64,000 nt of DNA from Methylocella sp. (GCA_037200525.1 JBBCGG010000001.1:1406501-1470500), one strand, 5' to 3'. Shown: positions 43,766 through 51,935, counted from the first letter of the stretch. A program made the numbers and translations. Notes: generated by a model not told the origin, from the sequence alone.

Positions 43766-44168
43766 TTTGGTCCTTCGTGGGTCCGCATGGGGTCCGCATT
43801 CACATCAACGTCCGATGCGTATGCGCTAATAGATTGATATTGAACGTGTTTACATGTTGGCAGCCACTTATCATTGGTAAGCGGCTCTGCCGTTGGGCTG
43901 CGAGTCCTCGCAACCTTGCGGTCACGTCAAATCCAGACGAGCGCGTCACTTGTGGTGCCTCAAACGACCAGCCCCTTTGCTGTCCTGAGGTTCTCAAAAG
44001 GCTTTCCGACTGAGCATGACCTTTTGGAGGAGCCTCTACGGTCGAGATTGAGGGGAACAAAAGGGAACAATGGGAACAATGTGCCTTTGTGTTCCGGGTG
44101 CCTTGGGGCGGAACAAAAGGGAACACACCCTCTAAAAGGGTGTTCCTTGTTCCTCCCATCTGTTCCCT
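43766..44168. other. Non-coding stretch between replication and packaging genes
   Basis: About 400 bases with no supported gene. The left part (43,766-43,860) should carry the promoter of the terminase operon and has GGGTCCGCATGGGGTCCGCA-like repeats at 43,774-43,796, related to the island-end motif. The right part holds the GGAACA cluster. Confidence 0.45.
44054..44166. repeat. Cluster of GGAACA / TGTTCC repeats, putative origin
   Basis: Nine copies of GGAACA in 113 bp: direct at 44054, 44064, 44073, 44110 and 44120, inverted (TGTTCC) at 44090, 44141, 44148 and 44161. Spacing of the first three is 9-10 bp, one helical turn. The cluster ends 3 bp before the stop of the RepA-type ATPase gene. 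It closely parallels the GGTCTAT cluster at the 3' end of the primase in element A and is read as a replication origin. Confidence 0.6.
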
Positions 44169-45347
44169 TCAGGAAGTCGGCCATGCGAACGGCTCCCAAA
44201 CTGCGACGTGCCTGTCGGCAACGAGGGCTTCGTGGGCGCGCTGAAATGCTTGGCGGCGAGCGCGAGGTTCATCCGAGCCGCTGACGCCGTGGCGATAGGC
44301 GTACTCTCTCCATTGATCGGTCGTGACGCATTTGACACCGGTAGGAATGTGATTTGATGCCGGGGGAATCTCTCCGACCTCGCCGATGGCTTTCTGAAGG
44401 GCGACGAGAGCAATACTCGCTCCCTTTGTGCATTTAGGTCTGGTCTTCTTACGTGAGGGCTCAAGACCCTCGACGGCTGCGATGACACATGAGGTGATGG
44501 CTTCCCCGTCCTCGTCGAAGCCGACCTCAACGACTTCAAGCCTGCTCGCTATTTCGTCGCCCTGGGCGCCATCCTTCATAAGATCCACACTGGCGACGAT
44601 GTTGTCCGTCGCATCACGCTTGACAGAGATTTGAGCGTCGACAGCCCCCATGAGACTGCCGTGGCCGCGCGGACGGCTGGCGTCGTGGCCGCAATGATGG
44701 ACGATGATGACTGAACACTTGAAAGCGTCTCTGATGGCGTCGGCCGCTTTGACGTAGGCCGCCATATCCCGGTCATCACTTTCCGAGCCCAACAACGACC
44801 TATTTAGGGTATCGATGACGACGACGCCGGGTCCGGCTGCCCCCAGCGTACCGCGAATCGATGCGACCAGGGCCGCATGGTCTGCTACAAGGGTCATCGG
44901 CGACGCCATGAGATGGAACGGAACTTCAATTGAAGTCTCCGCTAGTCGACTCACGCGAAAGGCCTCCACACGAGCTCTGAAGCCGTCCGCACCCTCAAGG
45001 GCGCAATAGACAACATGCCCTTGCCTGACGCGCCTGCCGCGATACTCCCAACCGAGCGCGACGTGCATGACGAGGTCAAAGACAAAGAATGATTTCCCGC
45101 ACTTCGGTGGTCCCCATACGACTGTGAGACCGACGCGGGGAACCAAGCCTTTGATGAGATAAGTAGGCGTGGTATCGATCGCGATCTTCTCGAACGGAAC
45201 AAGTCGGAATCGCGGCACCGATTGAGCGGCGACTCCGCTGTTGCCTGTTGAGCTCGCCCACCAAGCGTTTTTCCTTTCTTGCGTCCAGTCTTCATATCCA
45301 ACCGGCGCGACATTCATGGGGGATGGATCTTGAGTGGACTCCATCAT
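44169..45347 (-). CDS. RepA-type AAA/RecA-like ATPase
   Basis: 392 residues from ATG 45345-45347, overlapping the upstream gene by 4 bp. The RecA-fold core has Walker A GPPKCGKS (79-86), YCALEGADGFRARVEAF, Walker B VVVIDT (175-180), and the HHCGHDASRPRGHGSL segment typical of the AAA_25/RepA hexameric helicases of plasmids and phages. The C-terminal 110 residues look like a separate DNA-binding or accessory domain. It is the likely replication initiator or helicase of the island. The origin-like repeats lie at its 3' end. Confidence 0.82.
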   Translation of the reverse strand: MMESTQDPSPMNVAPVGYEDWTQERKNAWWASSTGNSGVAAQSVPRFRLVPFEKIAIDTTPTYLIKGLVPRVGLTVVWGPPKCGKSFFVFDLVMHVALGWEYRGRRVRQGHVVYCALEGADGFRARVEAFRVSRLAETSIEVPFHLMASPMTLVADHAALVASIRGTLGAAGPGVVVIDTLNRSLLGSESDDRDMAAYVKAADAIRDAFKCSVIIVHHCGHDASRPRGHGSLMGAVDAQISVKRDATDNIVASVDLMKDGAQGDEIASRLEVVEVGFDEDGEAITSCVIAAVEGLEPSRKKTRPKCTKGASIALVALQKAIGEVGEIPPASNHIPTGVKCVTTDQWREYAYRHGVSGSDEPRARRQAFQRAHEALVADRHVAVWEPFAWPTS

Positions 45348-45814
45348 TGCGCCCACCCATTTTCGTTCTCCGTCCATACAGCAATGCGGATGCCGTCTCC
45401 GTGTCGGCTGCGGACGAGCTTGACCCATTCATTCACACGCGACTGCCTCGTAGAAATGACGATCGAATGCCGGCGCAGTTCTCTCGCAACCCTCACAGCC
45501 TCCTGGTACGCCTGTGGGGATTTCCGAGCGATGATCGTGACCAAGGCGGCTATGTCGAAGAGTTTGGCCAAAGAGTCCGCATCAAATCCGGCCGGCCCTG
45601 CGTGGTCGGCATCGGTATCGAATATTTTGACGACAGTCGGCTTTACGAGCGATGCCGGAGTAAAGGGTTGGCCGCTCAACCAATCCTGCAGAACAGGTAT
45701 GAATCCGCATTGATCATCGCGGACTGCGGCAAGGATCAAGTGACTCGTCTTGCTGCCTTTCGCGATCATCTTGGCGGCGGTAGCCTCTGAGCAGGTAGGA
45801 AGGCGTACGGTCAT
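45344..45814 (-). CDS. Unrecognised protein in the replication operon
   Basis: 156 residues. Alternating beta and helical segments (IFDTDADHAGPAGFDADSLAKLFDIAALVTIIARKSP) with an acidic DTDAD motif that resembles a Toprim-like or primase acidic pair. Near the N-terminus FIPVLQDWLSG, at the C-terminus KLVRSRHGDGIRIAVWTEN. Coupled through 4-bp overlaps to the genes on both sides. It could be a small primase-like partner of the ATPase; this is speculative. Confidence 0.45.
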   Translation of the reverse strand: MTVRLPTCSEATAAKMIAKGSKTSHLILAAVRDDQCGFIPVLQDWLSGQPFTPASLVKPTVVKIFDTDADHAGPAGFDADSLAKLFDIAALVTIIARKSPQAYQEAVRVARELRRHSIVISTRQSRVNEWVKLVRSRHGDGIRIAVWTENENGWAQ

Positions 45815-46062
45815 TCGGCGCCTCCATTTCGGAGTTCGCCGATACGCTGACTCACGAGCACCGCCGAGGTCACGTGCGCGGACAGGAATTTCAGCTGGCG
45901 CGCAATGCCTGCTGTGTCGTTAATTGTCGCGAAGGTCTTGATCAGCGTTACCTGATGGTCGACGTGGTTCATCCGCTCGTAGATGCGATCGAGCAGGGCA
46001 TCGATAGTATCGATGCTGTTTGCATCAACAGGTGGCGAAGTTTCGTTGCCAGCGACGCTCAT
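45811..46062 (-). CDS. Small helical protein in the replication operon
   Basis: 83 residues (MSVAGNETSPPVDANSIDTI...), helical, with an ATINDTAGIARQLKFLSAHV segment. It overlaps both neighbours by 4 bp. No recognised family; accessory to replication by position only. Confidence 0.45.
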   Translation of the reverse strand: MSVAGNETSPPVDANSIDTIDALLDRIYERMNHVDHQVTLIKTFATINDTAGIARQLKFLSAHVTSAVLVSQRIGELRNGGAE

Positions 46063-46226
46063 GCGTCACCGCCCAATTTGGCAACGTGGCCGCGCAAGGC
46101 GCCGATTAACGCTTGCAGATCGTGGTGCGAGGGTGTAAAAACAGGAGCTGGAGATGCCGCCAAGCAATCCATTCCGAAGCCGGTTCCCGTAGCAAGCGGG
46201 GCCGGCTTCTCTCTTTTATCGGCCAT
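46059..46226 (-). CDS. Very small protein in the replication operon
   Basis: 55 residues from ATG 46224-46226 (MADKREKPAPLATGTGFGMD), Pro/Ala-rich first half and a helical end (HHDLQALIGALRGHVAKLGGD). The stop overlaps the next start (ATGA), continuing the chain of coupled genes, which is the main support. Function unknown. Confidence 0.45.
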   Translation of the reverse strand: MADKREKPAPLATGTGFGMDCLAASPAPVFTPSHHDLQALIGALRGHVAKLGGDA

Positions 46227-46229
46227 CGG

Positions 46230-46451
46230 TCAAACAGCCTCCCGCGCGAGTTCGTCAGCGCGATGCGCGAAAGTGCTGGCTTGAGCCCAAGCCTCTGAAT
46301 CGCTCAGGCGATAGCAGATGCGTCTAGGCCCAATTCGGACCCACTTCGGTCCGGCGCCCGTTATCCGCCACCGCTGCGCGGTTCGCGGCGCAATATGATA
46401 TCGCGCGCAGAATTCATCTTCAGTCAGGTAGCGATCGTCTTCGGTAGTCAT
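46230..46451 (-). CDS. Excisionase-like helix-turn-helix protein
   Basis: 73 residues from ATG 46449-46451 (MTTEDDRYLTEDEFCARYHI). DRYLTEDEFCARYHIAPRTAQRWR followed by GPKWVRIGPRRICYRLSDSEAW is the AlpA/MerR-like winged HTH of excisionases. It lies close to the integrase end and probably guides excision or controls the operon. Its counterpart in element A is the protein at 11486-11746. Confidence 0.75.
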   Translation of the reverse strand: MTTEDDRYLTEDEFCARYHIAPRTAQRWRITGAGPKWVRIGPRRICYRLSDSEAWAQASTFAHRADELAREAV

Positions 46452-46562
46452 TCGTACTCCGTCAGTTCCGCGGCTCGCCAAGGGCCGCCACTGACAGAAT
46501 AGATAGCAAAGAGCTTCCTAGATTAGAAACGGTATAAAAGTAATATTGGACATCTCTCCATA

Positions 46563-47216
46563 TTACCTTTTCTGCAAGTTCTTGAGTTGAGTGGTCACAC
46601 TGCCGATGCGCGGGCTCTCGCCGGTAAGAAAGGGCGCAATGGCAGTGATGAATAGTGGAAGGGGTGCCTTATCGCTTAGCCTTGTCTTGTAACCGGGATT
46701 CGTCGATCGCATTGCGTTGTGAAAATCAACCTGGAGAGCCGCCGCCAGCCACTTCCAACCGCGAGGTTGAATGGAATAGTCTTCAAGGAACGACGATCCT
46801 GCAATTCTTTGAATGGCCGATTTAGCTTCTTCAATTTCCGCCAATCTTGTCTCTAAAATGGATTTCTCAAAGGTGGTCGCTGACTCCTCCACGGCTTTCG
46901 CGTGGAACGCTCCATTTCTTTCTTTTAGGCTGCCGATAATATCGATCAGCTTATCGATGGCCGCGTGAGCCTCATTTTGCATCTCTCGAATAGGCAAAGA
47001 TATATTTTGTTCGATGAGGTAATGCTGTCGCCACCCCTCCAAAAGGTCTGCAAGTTTTACGAGCGCCTCATCGCTTGGCGGCTTCAGTCTCGGGTTCAGC
47101 TTTAACTGGTTTATCAGTGTCCGAAGCGATTCGGCTGTAATGGGTGCCTCCTCCTCCAGCGGTTTGCGGGGAGTGCGTGGGCGTTTCTCAGGGGCGATCG
47201 GGCATTCCTTTGTCAT
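46563..47216 (-). CDS. Unrecognised helical protein next to the integrase
   Basis: 217 residues; long helices, with coiled-coil character at about 60-140 (QNEAHAAIDKLIDIIGSLKERN, RLAEIEEAKSAIQRI). Basic N-terminus (RPRTPRKPLEEE). Its start coincides with the last base of the integrase stop region (47216), so it is co-transcribed. It has lower GC than its neighbours. No family recognised; such genes next to integrases are often cargo. Confidence 0.5.
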   Translation of the reverse strand: MTKECPIAPEKRPRTPRKPLEEEAPITAESLRTLINQLKLNPRLKPPSDEALVKLADLLEGWRQHYLIEQNISLPIREMQNEAHAAIDKLIDIIGSLKERNGAFHAKAVEESATTFEKSILETRLAEIEEAKSAIQRIAGSSFLEDYSIQPRGWKWLAAALQVDFHNAMRSTNPGYKTRLSDKAPLPLFITAIAPFLTGESPRIGSVTTQLKNLQKR

Positions 47217-48493
47217 TATCGCCCTCTATGCAACTGCACGATATTAGAGGCGTCTGCTCCTGCCCCGGTGACATGAGCGGCCCACGCTTCGAGCGCTTTG
47301 GCTCTTTCCTCGGTAAATTGATGGCGTTGATAGACGGAGGCCACGCCGGCCAGTTTCGCGGGCTGATGCGCAAGCAACTTGTCGACAACGATGCTATCGA
47401 ATCCGAGCTTGGCAAGCGTGGTGACGCCGGTGCGTCGGAAATCATGCAGCCGCCACGGAACCAGGGCCGCGGCTTTTGCTCCGGTCTTCTCGGCGCCCTT
47501 CGCGCGGACTTTCGCTATTTCTGCATCCAGCGTGGTTTTAGCCCTTGAGAAACCAGAGATTGGCGTCGTGCCCGTGGTACTGAAAATCAGATCGCGGCCA
47601 TCAACCCGCCGGGGCAGGGTCCGCAGGATCGCACGGGCAGGCTCTGCGAGATGGACATCATGCGGTTTACCATTCTTCATGCGCGCACTTGGAATCGTCC
47701 ATGTTCCCAAATCGTCGGAAATTTCGCTCCAGCGGATGCCGGCGACTTCATCACGGCGTTGTAGCGTGAGCACTGCCATCCGGTAGAAGGGACCCCAGGG
47801 AAAAGGCATGTCCGCCGTCGCGGCCCATACGTCGGTTAGCTCCAAATCGGTCAAAACGCGATCGCGGGACTGCGATCTGGTGCCCATCGGAAGGCCCTGA
47901 AACGGGTTTTCGGGTACCTTCCCGCGTTTGTGAGCCCACCCAAACGCTGCTCGGGCATAAGCGAGAGTTCGAGCGGCCATAGACGCCTTGCTATCTCTGA
48001 CGAGGCGATCGAGGACATTTACGGCATCGGTGCGGGTAATTCGCGCCGCCGGCCGCTTTAGCATCGGCGCAAAGGCGAGCCTGATCGCGCGTTGTGCTTC
48101 ATTGCGATAATTCTCTCGACGGCCGGCGAGATGCAGTGCGGCCCATTCCGCGACCAGTGCATCAAACGTAAGCGCGGCTTCTAGTCGATCGAGCTCGGAT
48201 TTTTCTTTGCGCTGGCGCCGCTCGGCAACCATGTCGACGCCCTTCGCAACCTCGCCGAGCCTAACGCGTGTGGCGCTGCGGGCTCGCTCAATGGTCAAGT
48301 TTCCCCATGGGCCGAGGCTTTCCCGCACCTTCCGCTTTGTCGCCGGGTCAGTCCATTGGGCGATAAAGATCTTAGATCCGGCAGCGGTCACGCGTACAGC
48401 TAGTCCAGGACATGCGGTATCAAAAACCAGCCTGTCTTTCTTGCCAGGCTCAACCTTCAATCCGCTCAGCATCCGGTCTGTCAGATTTGCCAT
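47216..48493 (-). CDS. Tyrosine integrase of the tRNA-Lys island
   Basis: 425 residues from ATG 48491-48493 (MANLTDRMLSGLKVEPGKK). DUF4102 arm-binding domain (about 5-95), core-binding domain (about 105-205), catalytic domain with Arg246 in LQRRDEV, Lys273, His350 and Arg353 in HDFRRTGVT, His376 and Tyr388 in VYQRH. It begins 167 bp from the attR core and reads into the island, the standard layout for integration into a tRNA. It is distinct from the integrase of element A. Confidence 0.93.
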   Translation of the reverse strand: MANLTDRMLSGLKVEPGKKDRLVFDTACPGLAVRVTAAGSKIFIAQWTDPATKRKVRESLGPWGNLTIERARSATRVRLGEVAKGVDMVAERRQRKEKSELDRLEAALTFDALVAEWAALHLAGRRENYRNEAQRAIRLAFAPMLKRPAARITRTDAVNVLDRLVRDSKASMAARTLAYARAAFGWAHKRGKVPENPFQGLPMGTRSQSRDRVLTDLELTDVWAATADMPFPWGPFYRMAVLTLQRRDEVAGIRWSEISDDLGTWTIPSARMKNGKPHDVHLAEPARAILRTLPRRVDGRDLIFSTTGTTPISGFSRAKTTLDAEIAKVRAKGAEKTGAKAAALVPWRLHDFRRTGVTTLAKLGFDSIVVDKLLAHQPAKLAGVASVYQRHQFTEERAKALEAWAAHVTGAGADASNIVQLHRGR

Positions 48494-48510
48494 CGCCAGC
48501 CCTCTGTCGT

Positions 48511-48531
48511 TTGCGGACCCCACGCGGACCC
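48511..48531. repeat. Island-end repeat, putative integrase arm site (right)
   Basis: Identical 21-bp copy of 30457-30477 containing GGACCCCACGCGGACCC, followed 19 bp later by an inverted relative GGGTCCGCGTGG (48550-48561). It lies between the integrase start and attR, the expected place for arm-type sites, and may also affect integrase expression. Confidence 0.55.
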
Positions 48532-48659
48532 AGCTAGAGGGCGTTCTGTGGGTCCGCGTGGCAACCAATGGCTATAATATAATCAGAGGGTCAGAGAAAA
48601 TCAATGAAATTGTCGTGACTTAGCAAGATATGGCGGTTTATGGCGATAGTCGGCCGCTT

Positions 48660-48716
48660 ACTTTTAATCAGAGGGTCATGGGTTCGAGCCCCATCGCGCT
48701 CACCAAAGGAAATCAA
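48660..48716 (+). repeat. attR core of the tRNA-Lys island
   Basis: 57 bp identical to 30355-30411. It is the 3' half of tRNA-Lys without its 5' half, so it cannot form a tRNA. It fixes the right end of the island; the island between the repeats is about 18.3 kb. Confidence 0.93.
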
Positions 48717-49035
48717 AGAGTTAGTAGAGTTTTAGGCGGTGCCAGGAAGCCGAGAAACGCCTTCCGGACAACACCGCCAACATTTCGTGTAAATCACGAT
48801 TTCGTGAACCTCGACGCTGACATCTGCTTGGTCCGGATCAATGATTCTCACCGGCGTGCCTGCGCCCGGTAGCGACTGATGCCGGGCTCTCCCGTCGAGA
48901 GCCGCGATTTTGCATCAGAAAATGTTCGTCCAGCCCTCGATCTATGCTTGGGCAACGGATCTTTTAGCAACCGTTCGGCGTTGAGCATGGTTGCTTTTTC
49001 GATTTATCAAACGACCGAAATGATTGGGGGCTGCG
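48717..49035. other. Stretch between attR and the protease gene
   Basis: About 320 bases with no supported gene. Short frames here begin inside the tRNA fragment and are not credible. It should contain the promoter of the protease. Confidence 0.4.
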
Positions 49036-50460
49036 ATGAACCCACCAAAAATATCGCCTAACAATCCAGACAAGACATACGGCAAGAGGCGCCACGCTGT
49101 TGCTGCCATCTGCACCCTTGCTCTCTCTATCGTCGGTGCGTCGAGCCAAGGACGAGCGGAGGGGAGAACCCAATACATTGTCGATGGGCTTGCACTCGGT
49201 GATCCAGTGGCTCCGAATAGCGCTGTTTATCGAGAGTATCGATGCCGACCTAGCGAGCAGTTCTCGTCGTTCATTTGGTGCAGACGGCACAAGACTGAAA
49301 ATGGCAAGTTCGGTGAATTCACATCCGTTAATTCAATCCTCCATTCCCTAAACTGGACGACCGTTTATGTGTCGCGATTCATTGAGCCCGCCTTCTTCGG
49401 TCCGGGCGACGTGGATCGCGAGATTCAGCGCCTGTCGCAGCGTTTTGACGCGGGGCCGCGCACTCTACAGCCTCCGCGATGGTGGAAAGGCTCTCAGAGC
49501 ATCATCGCGTACTGGGGGGACGTCACGCTGGAGCCCCTCGATGCCGAGGGCCGCGCACGGATTGCCGCCGGTCAAAGCGCTCAAAGTGGGATACTGTTTG
49601 ACTTTCTTGGAGACTTCGGACGCTCGGAGAAGGAGAATCTGCCAATCTTCCAACTTGGCGGCGGCGAAGGGTACGTTTGGGGCGCGCGCATTGACGAAAA
49701 TGGCAAGGGCGCGTTGCGGATGACCGCGATCGACGCGACGCAATTCGTCCCGCCAACTGCTGTGGCGCGGCTTGAGACGGGGAGGTCCGTCGGCAAGGAT
49801 AGCCCCGAAACTGCCGTTCCTGCTCCAAAGCCAAAAATCTTGCTGTCGTCGGGTTCCGGATTTTTCGTTAGCAATGATGGCCACGTCCTCACCAACAATC
49901 ACGTGATCGAGGATTGCAATTCGATTCGCGTTTTCATGGACACTGCAGCGCCGGTTGAGGCTCGCGCCATTGCACGAGACTCCTCAAATGACTTGGCGCT
50001 TCTGGCCACGAGCCTGAAGCCGCCCGCTGTCGCTGCCCCGCGATCCGTTCTGCGGCTTGGCGAAGCCGTTGCAGCTTTTGGGTATCCCCATGCGGACATC
50101 CTGGCGACCAGCGGTAACTTTACGCAGGGGAGCGTGACGGCGCTCGTCGGGTTAGGCGATGATTCCCGCTATCTGCAAATGTCGGTGCCCGTGCAGGCCG
50201 GAAATAGCGGCGGCCCGCTACTCGATCAAAACGGCAACCTGGTGGGTATCGTTGCTTCGAAACTCAATGCCATCAAAGTGCTAATTGACAGCGGGGACCT
50301 TCCGCAAAACGTGAACTTTGCCTTGAAGGCCTCGGTTGTGGAAAATTTCCTCGACAGTAACCGGATCAAATATGTGATGGGGTCTGCGACCTCGGCCTTA
50401 AAATCAGAAGACCTCGCCGATCAAGCCCGCTCAATGAGCGTTTTCATATTGTGCAAATGA
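49036..50460 (+). CDS. Trypsin-like serine protease with N-terminal domain
   Basis: 474 residues from ATG 49036, with GGGGG 10 bp upstream. A signal segment (about 20-42, ICTLALSIVGASSQGRA) suggests export. The N-terminal 230 residues are of unknown type. The C-terminal S1C/DegP-like domain has the triad His289 (LTNNHVIEDC), Asp319 (SSNDLALL) and Ser391 (QAGNSGGPLL). No PDZ domain follows, unlike DegP. Probably a periplasmic protease. Followed at once by an intrinsic terminator. Confidence 0.8.
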   Translation: MNPPKISPNNPDKTYGKRRHAVAAICTLALSIVGASSQGRAEGRTQYIVDGLALGDPVAPNSAVYREYRCRPSEQFSSFIWCRRHKTENGKFGEFTSVNSILHSLNWTTVYVSRFIEPAFFGPGDVDREIQRLSQRFDAGPRTLQPPRWWKGSQSIIAYWGDVTLEPLDAEGRARIAAGQSAQSGILFDFLGDFGRSEKENLPIFQLGGGEGYVWGARIDENGKGALRMTAIDATQFVPPTAVARLETGRSVGKDSPETAVPAPKPKILLSSGSGFFVSNDGHVLTNNHVIEDCNSIRVFMDTAAPVEARAIARDSSNDLALLATSLKPPAVAAPRSVLRLGEAVAAFGYPHADILATSGNFTQGSVTALVGLGDDSRYLQMSVPVQAGNSGGPLLDQNGNLVGIVASKLNAIKVLIDSGDLPQNVNFALKASVVENFLDSNRIKYVMGSATSALKSEDLADQARSMSVFILCK

Positions 50461-50473
50461 CCTCAAACTAATG

Positions 50474-50497
50474 GCCCGGCTTAGCGCCGGGCTTATT
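50474..50497 (+). terminator. Intrinsic terminator after the protease
   Basis: Stem GCCCGGC/GCCGGGC (50474-50480, 50486-50492) followed by TTATTTTT, 14 bp after the stop. Same sequence, with the same flanks, as the terminator at 30906-30931. Confidence 0.75.
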
Positions 50498-50518
50498 TTT
50501 GAGCGCGCGCGACTGCGT

Positions 50519-50836
50519 TTATTCCGCAGGGGTGGCATTGGGAGAGGCTGCATCCGAACTACTTTTGCCGGGGAGGGCTATGAATCTAGCGAATAAAGCA
50601 GTTTTCGATTCAACAGCCTGTTCGTCCTGGCCGTTGACAGCGATTCTCTGTTCCATCTTTTCAGCGCAGAATGCCAAGAACAGGGACAGTATGCCGCTTC
50701 CGATCCAAAAGTAATCCAACCACGGCTTTGGACCGCCGCGCACCGCAGATAATTCAAGGTCGCGTAGTGCGGCCCCGATGGAAAGCACATACAGGACCGT
50801 TGATGTTATTCTGAGGCCTGTAACCGCCGGTTTCAT
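50519..50836 (-). CDS. Small membrane protein, unrecognised
   Basis: 105 residues with two probable membrane helices (about 8-28 TGLRITSTVLYVLSIGAAL; about 42-60 YFWIGSGILSLFLAFCAE), then a soluble tail. No recognised family. It converges on the protease. Confidence 0.5.
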   Translation of the reverse strand: MKPAVTGLRITSTVLYVLSIGAALRDLELSAVRGGPKPWLDYFWIGSGILSLFLAFCAEKMEQRIAVNGQDEQAVESKTALFARFIALPGKSSSDAASPNATPAE

Positions 50837-51069
50837 TGCATTCTCCCGCCTATAGGGCGCGTCCGCCGCCCTGGCCTCACTGTCGGTAATGGCCTACGTA
50901 ACGTTATATCATAACTTATGGTTAGCATTTGAAACGCGACATCTGCAACACATTTCCTTCGCGGTGAAATCTTGCCGCTACGCACGCCATGGATGCTGGC
51001 CGCATAGCAAGTTTGGCTGGGGGAGCTCACAGCAGGTCTCGCCCGGCCAAAAATCGCGGGACTCACACA

Positions 51070-51265
51070 CCCGCGGGGAGCCAGACCGTTTCGCCACCCC
51101 CTTGATGTCTTTGCATGAGACTCTCTTCGAGGCCCAACGATCGTGATCCGGTATGTTAAGTTTAACTGCCCCCGCCGCTCTCCGTGCCGGCGGGGGTTCT
51201 CGTTTGTATCTGCCGAACATCAGCGCCAGCTGCACGTCCTTTCGAGGTCATCGGTGATCCGAGCG
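51070..51265 (+). repeat. Conserved intergenic block, copy 2 (possible RNA)
   Basis: Matches 32050-32300 in order: CCGTTTCGCCA, TTCGAGGCCCAACGATCGTG, hairpin CCCCCGCC/GGCGGGGG (about 51169-51196), TGTATCTGCCGAA, CTTTCGAGGTCATC. This copy is shorter in the segment after the hairpin. As in copy 1, it precedes minus-strand genes that diverge from an XRE regulator. Confidence 0.45.
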
Positions 51266-51335
51266 GCCAGACCCAACAAGCCCATGACGACCCAAATCCG
51301 AATGCGCGCCCATAGCGTCCGGTGAAGCGGCTGGG

Positions 51336-51566
51336 TCATGCTTCGGCCCTCTCGCGGATATGATCGGCGAAATCCTCCGCCACTCTCAGAAGCGAATTAA
51401 CACGCGCAAGTGCGTGATTTCGGTTAGCACCGCTGCCGAGATCCATCTCCGCCACCAAATCATTGATTGTTCCCAACAGATTGCGAAGGTTGGTCACGTC
51501 AACGGTGGCGTCAGATAAGTCATACTCGTGCAACTCGGTTTTTGACGGCACGGTATTTTTCGTCAT
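51336..51566 (-). CDS. Small helical protein of the second cassette
   Basis: 76 residues (MTKNTVPSKTELHEYDLSDA...), helical (LRNLLGTINDLVAEMDLG, LLRVAEDFADHIRERAEA). It overlaps the preceding gene by 4 bp. The opening MTKNTVPS weakly recalls the MPNxTVPAAD start of other cassette proteins. Function unknown. Confidence 0.5.
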   Translation of the reverse strand: MTKNTVPSKTELHEYDLSDATVDVTNLRNLLGTINDLVAEMDLGSGANRNHALARVNSLLRVAEDFADHIRERAEA

Positions 51567-51934
51567 TTTAGGCCCTCCCCTTCGCGGACGCCGTCGAGCA
51601 AAGGTTTAAAAAGGTCGGTGTCGACTCCTGAATCCGGCCAGCCGTAGGCGGCAGCGGCTTCGGCCAGGTATCTGAGCCTCATGAGCTCGTCCTCGGGCTC
51701 CGCGCACCGATGCTCGCAAATAGACTTGAGGGCACTGTCATAGCCGCTGACCCCATCATTGAAGGCTTTGGTTGCCTCGTCATAGAGGGCGCGGCTTTGG
51801 GAGTCCGACATATATCCGCGGGTATTTTCGATGGCCTTCTGGCGCTCCTCTGCCTCATTGATCGAGAGGCGGGCCTTTCTGTGCTCTTCAATAAAGCCGA
51901 TGAGTTTGAATGACGCCTCGAGGTTCCTCGTCAT
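51563..51934 (-). CDS. Helical protein of the second cassette
   Basis: 123 residues from ATG 51932-51934 (MTRNLEASFKLIGFIEEHRK). Helical and charged; ALKSICEHRCAEPEDELMRLRYLAEAAAAYGW resembles VVCAHRCATLTDADAKADYLADEDGW of the exported protein at 33355-34053, so the two share a C-terminal module. An earlier in-frame start would overlap the neighbour and is not favoured. Confidence 0.5.
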   Translation of the reverse strand: MTRNLEASFKLIGFIEEHRKARLSINEAEERQKAIENTRGYMSDSQSRALYDEATKAFNDGVSGYDSALKSICEHRCAEPEDELMRLRYLAEAAAAYGWPDSGVDTDLFKPLLDGVREGEGLK

Positions 51935-51935
51935 G

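Noticed and set aside
48660-48705. A second tRNA-Lys
   Set aside because: Only the 3' half is present; the 5' acceptor, D arm and part of the anticodon arm are missing. It is the attR repeat.
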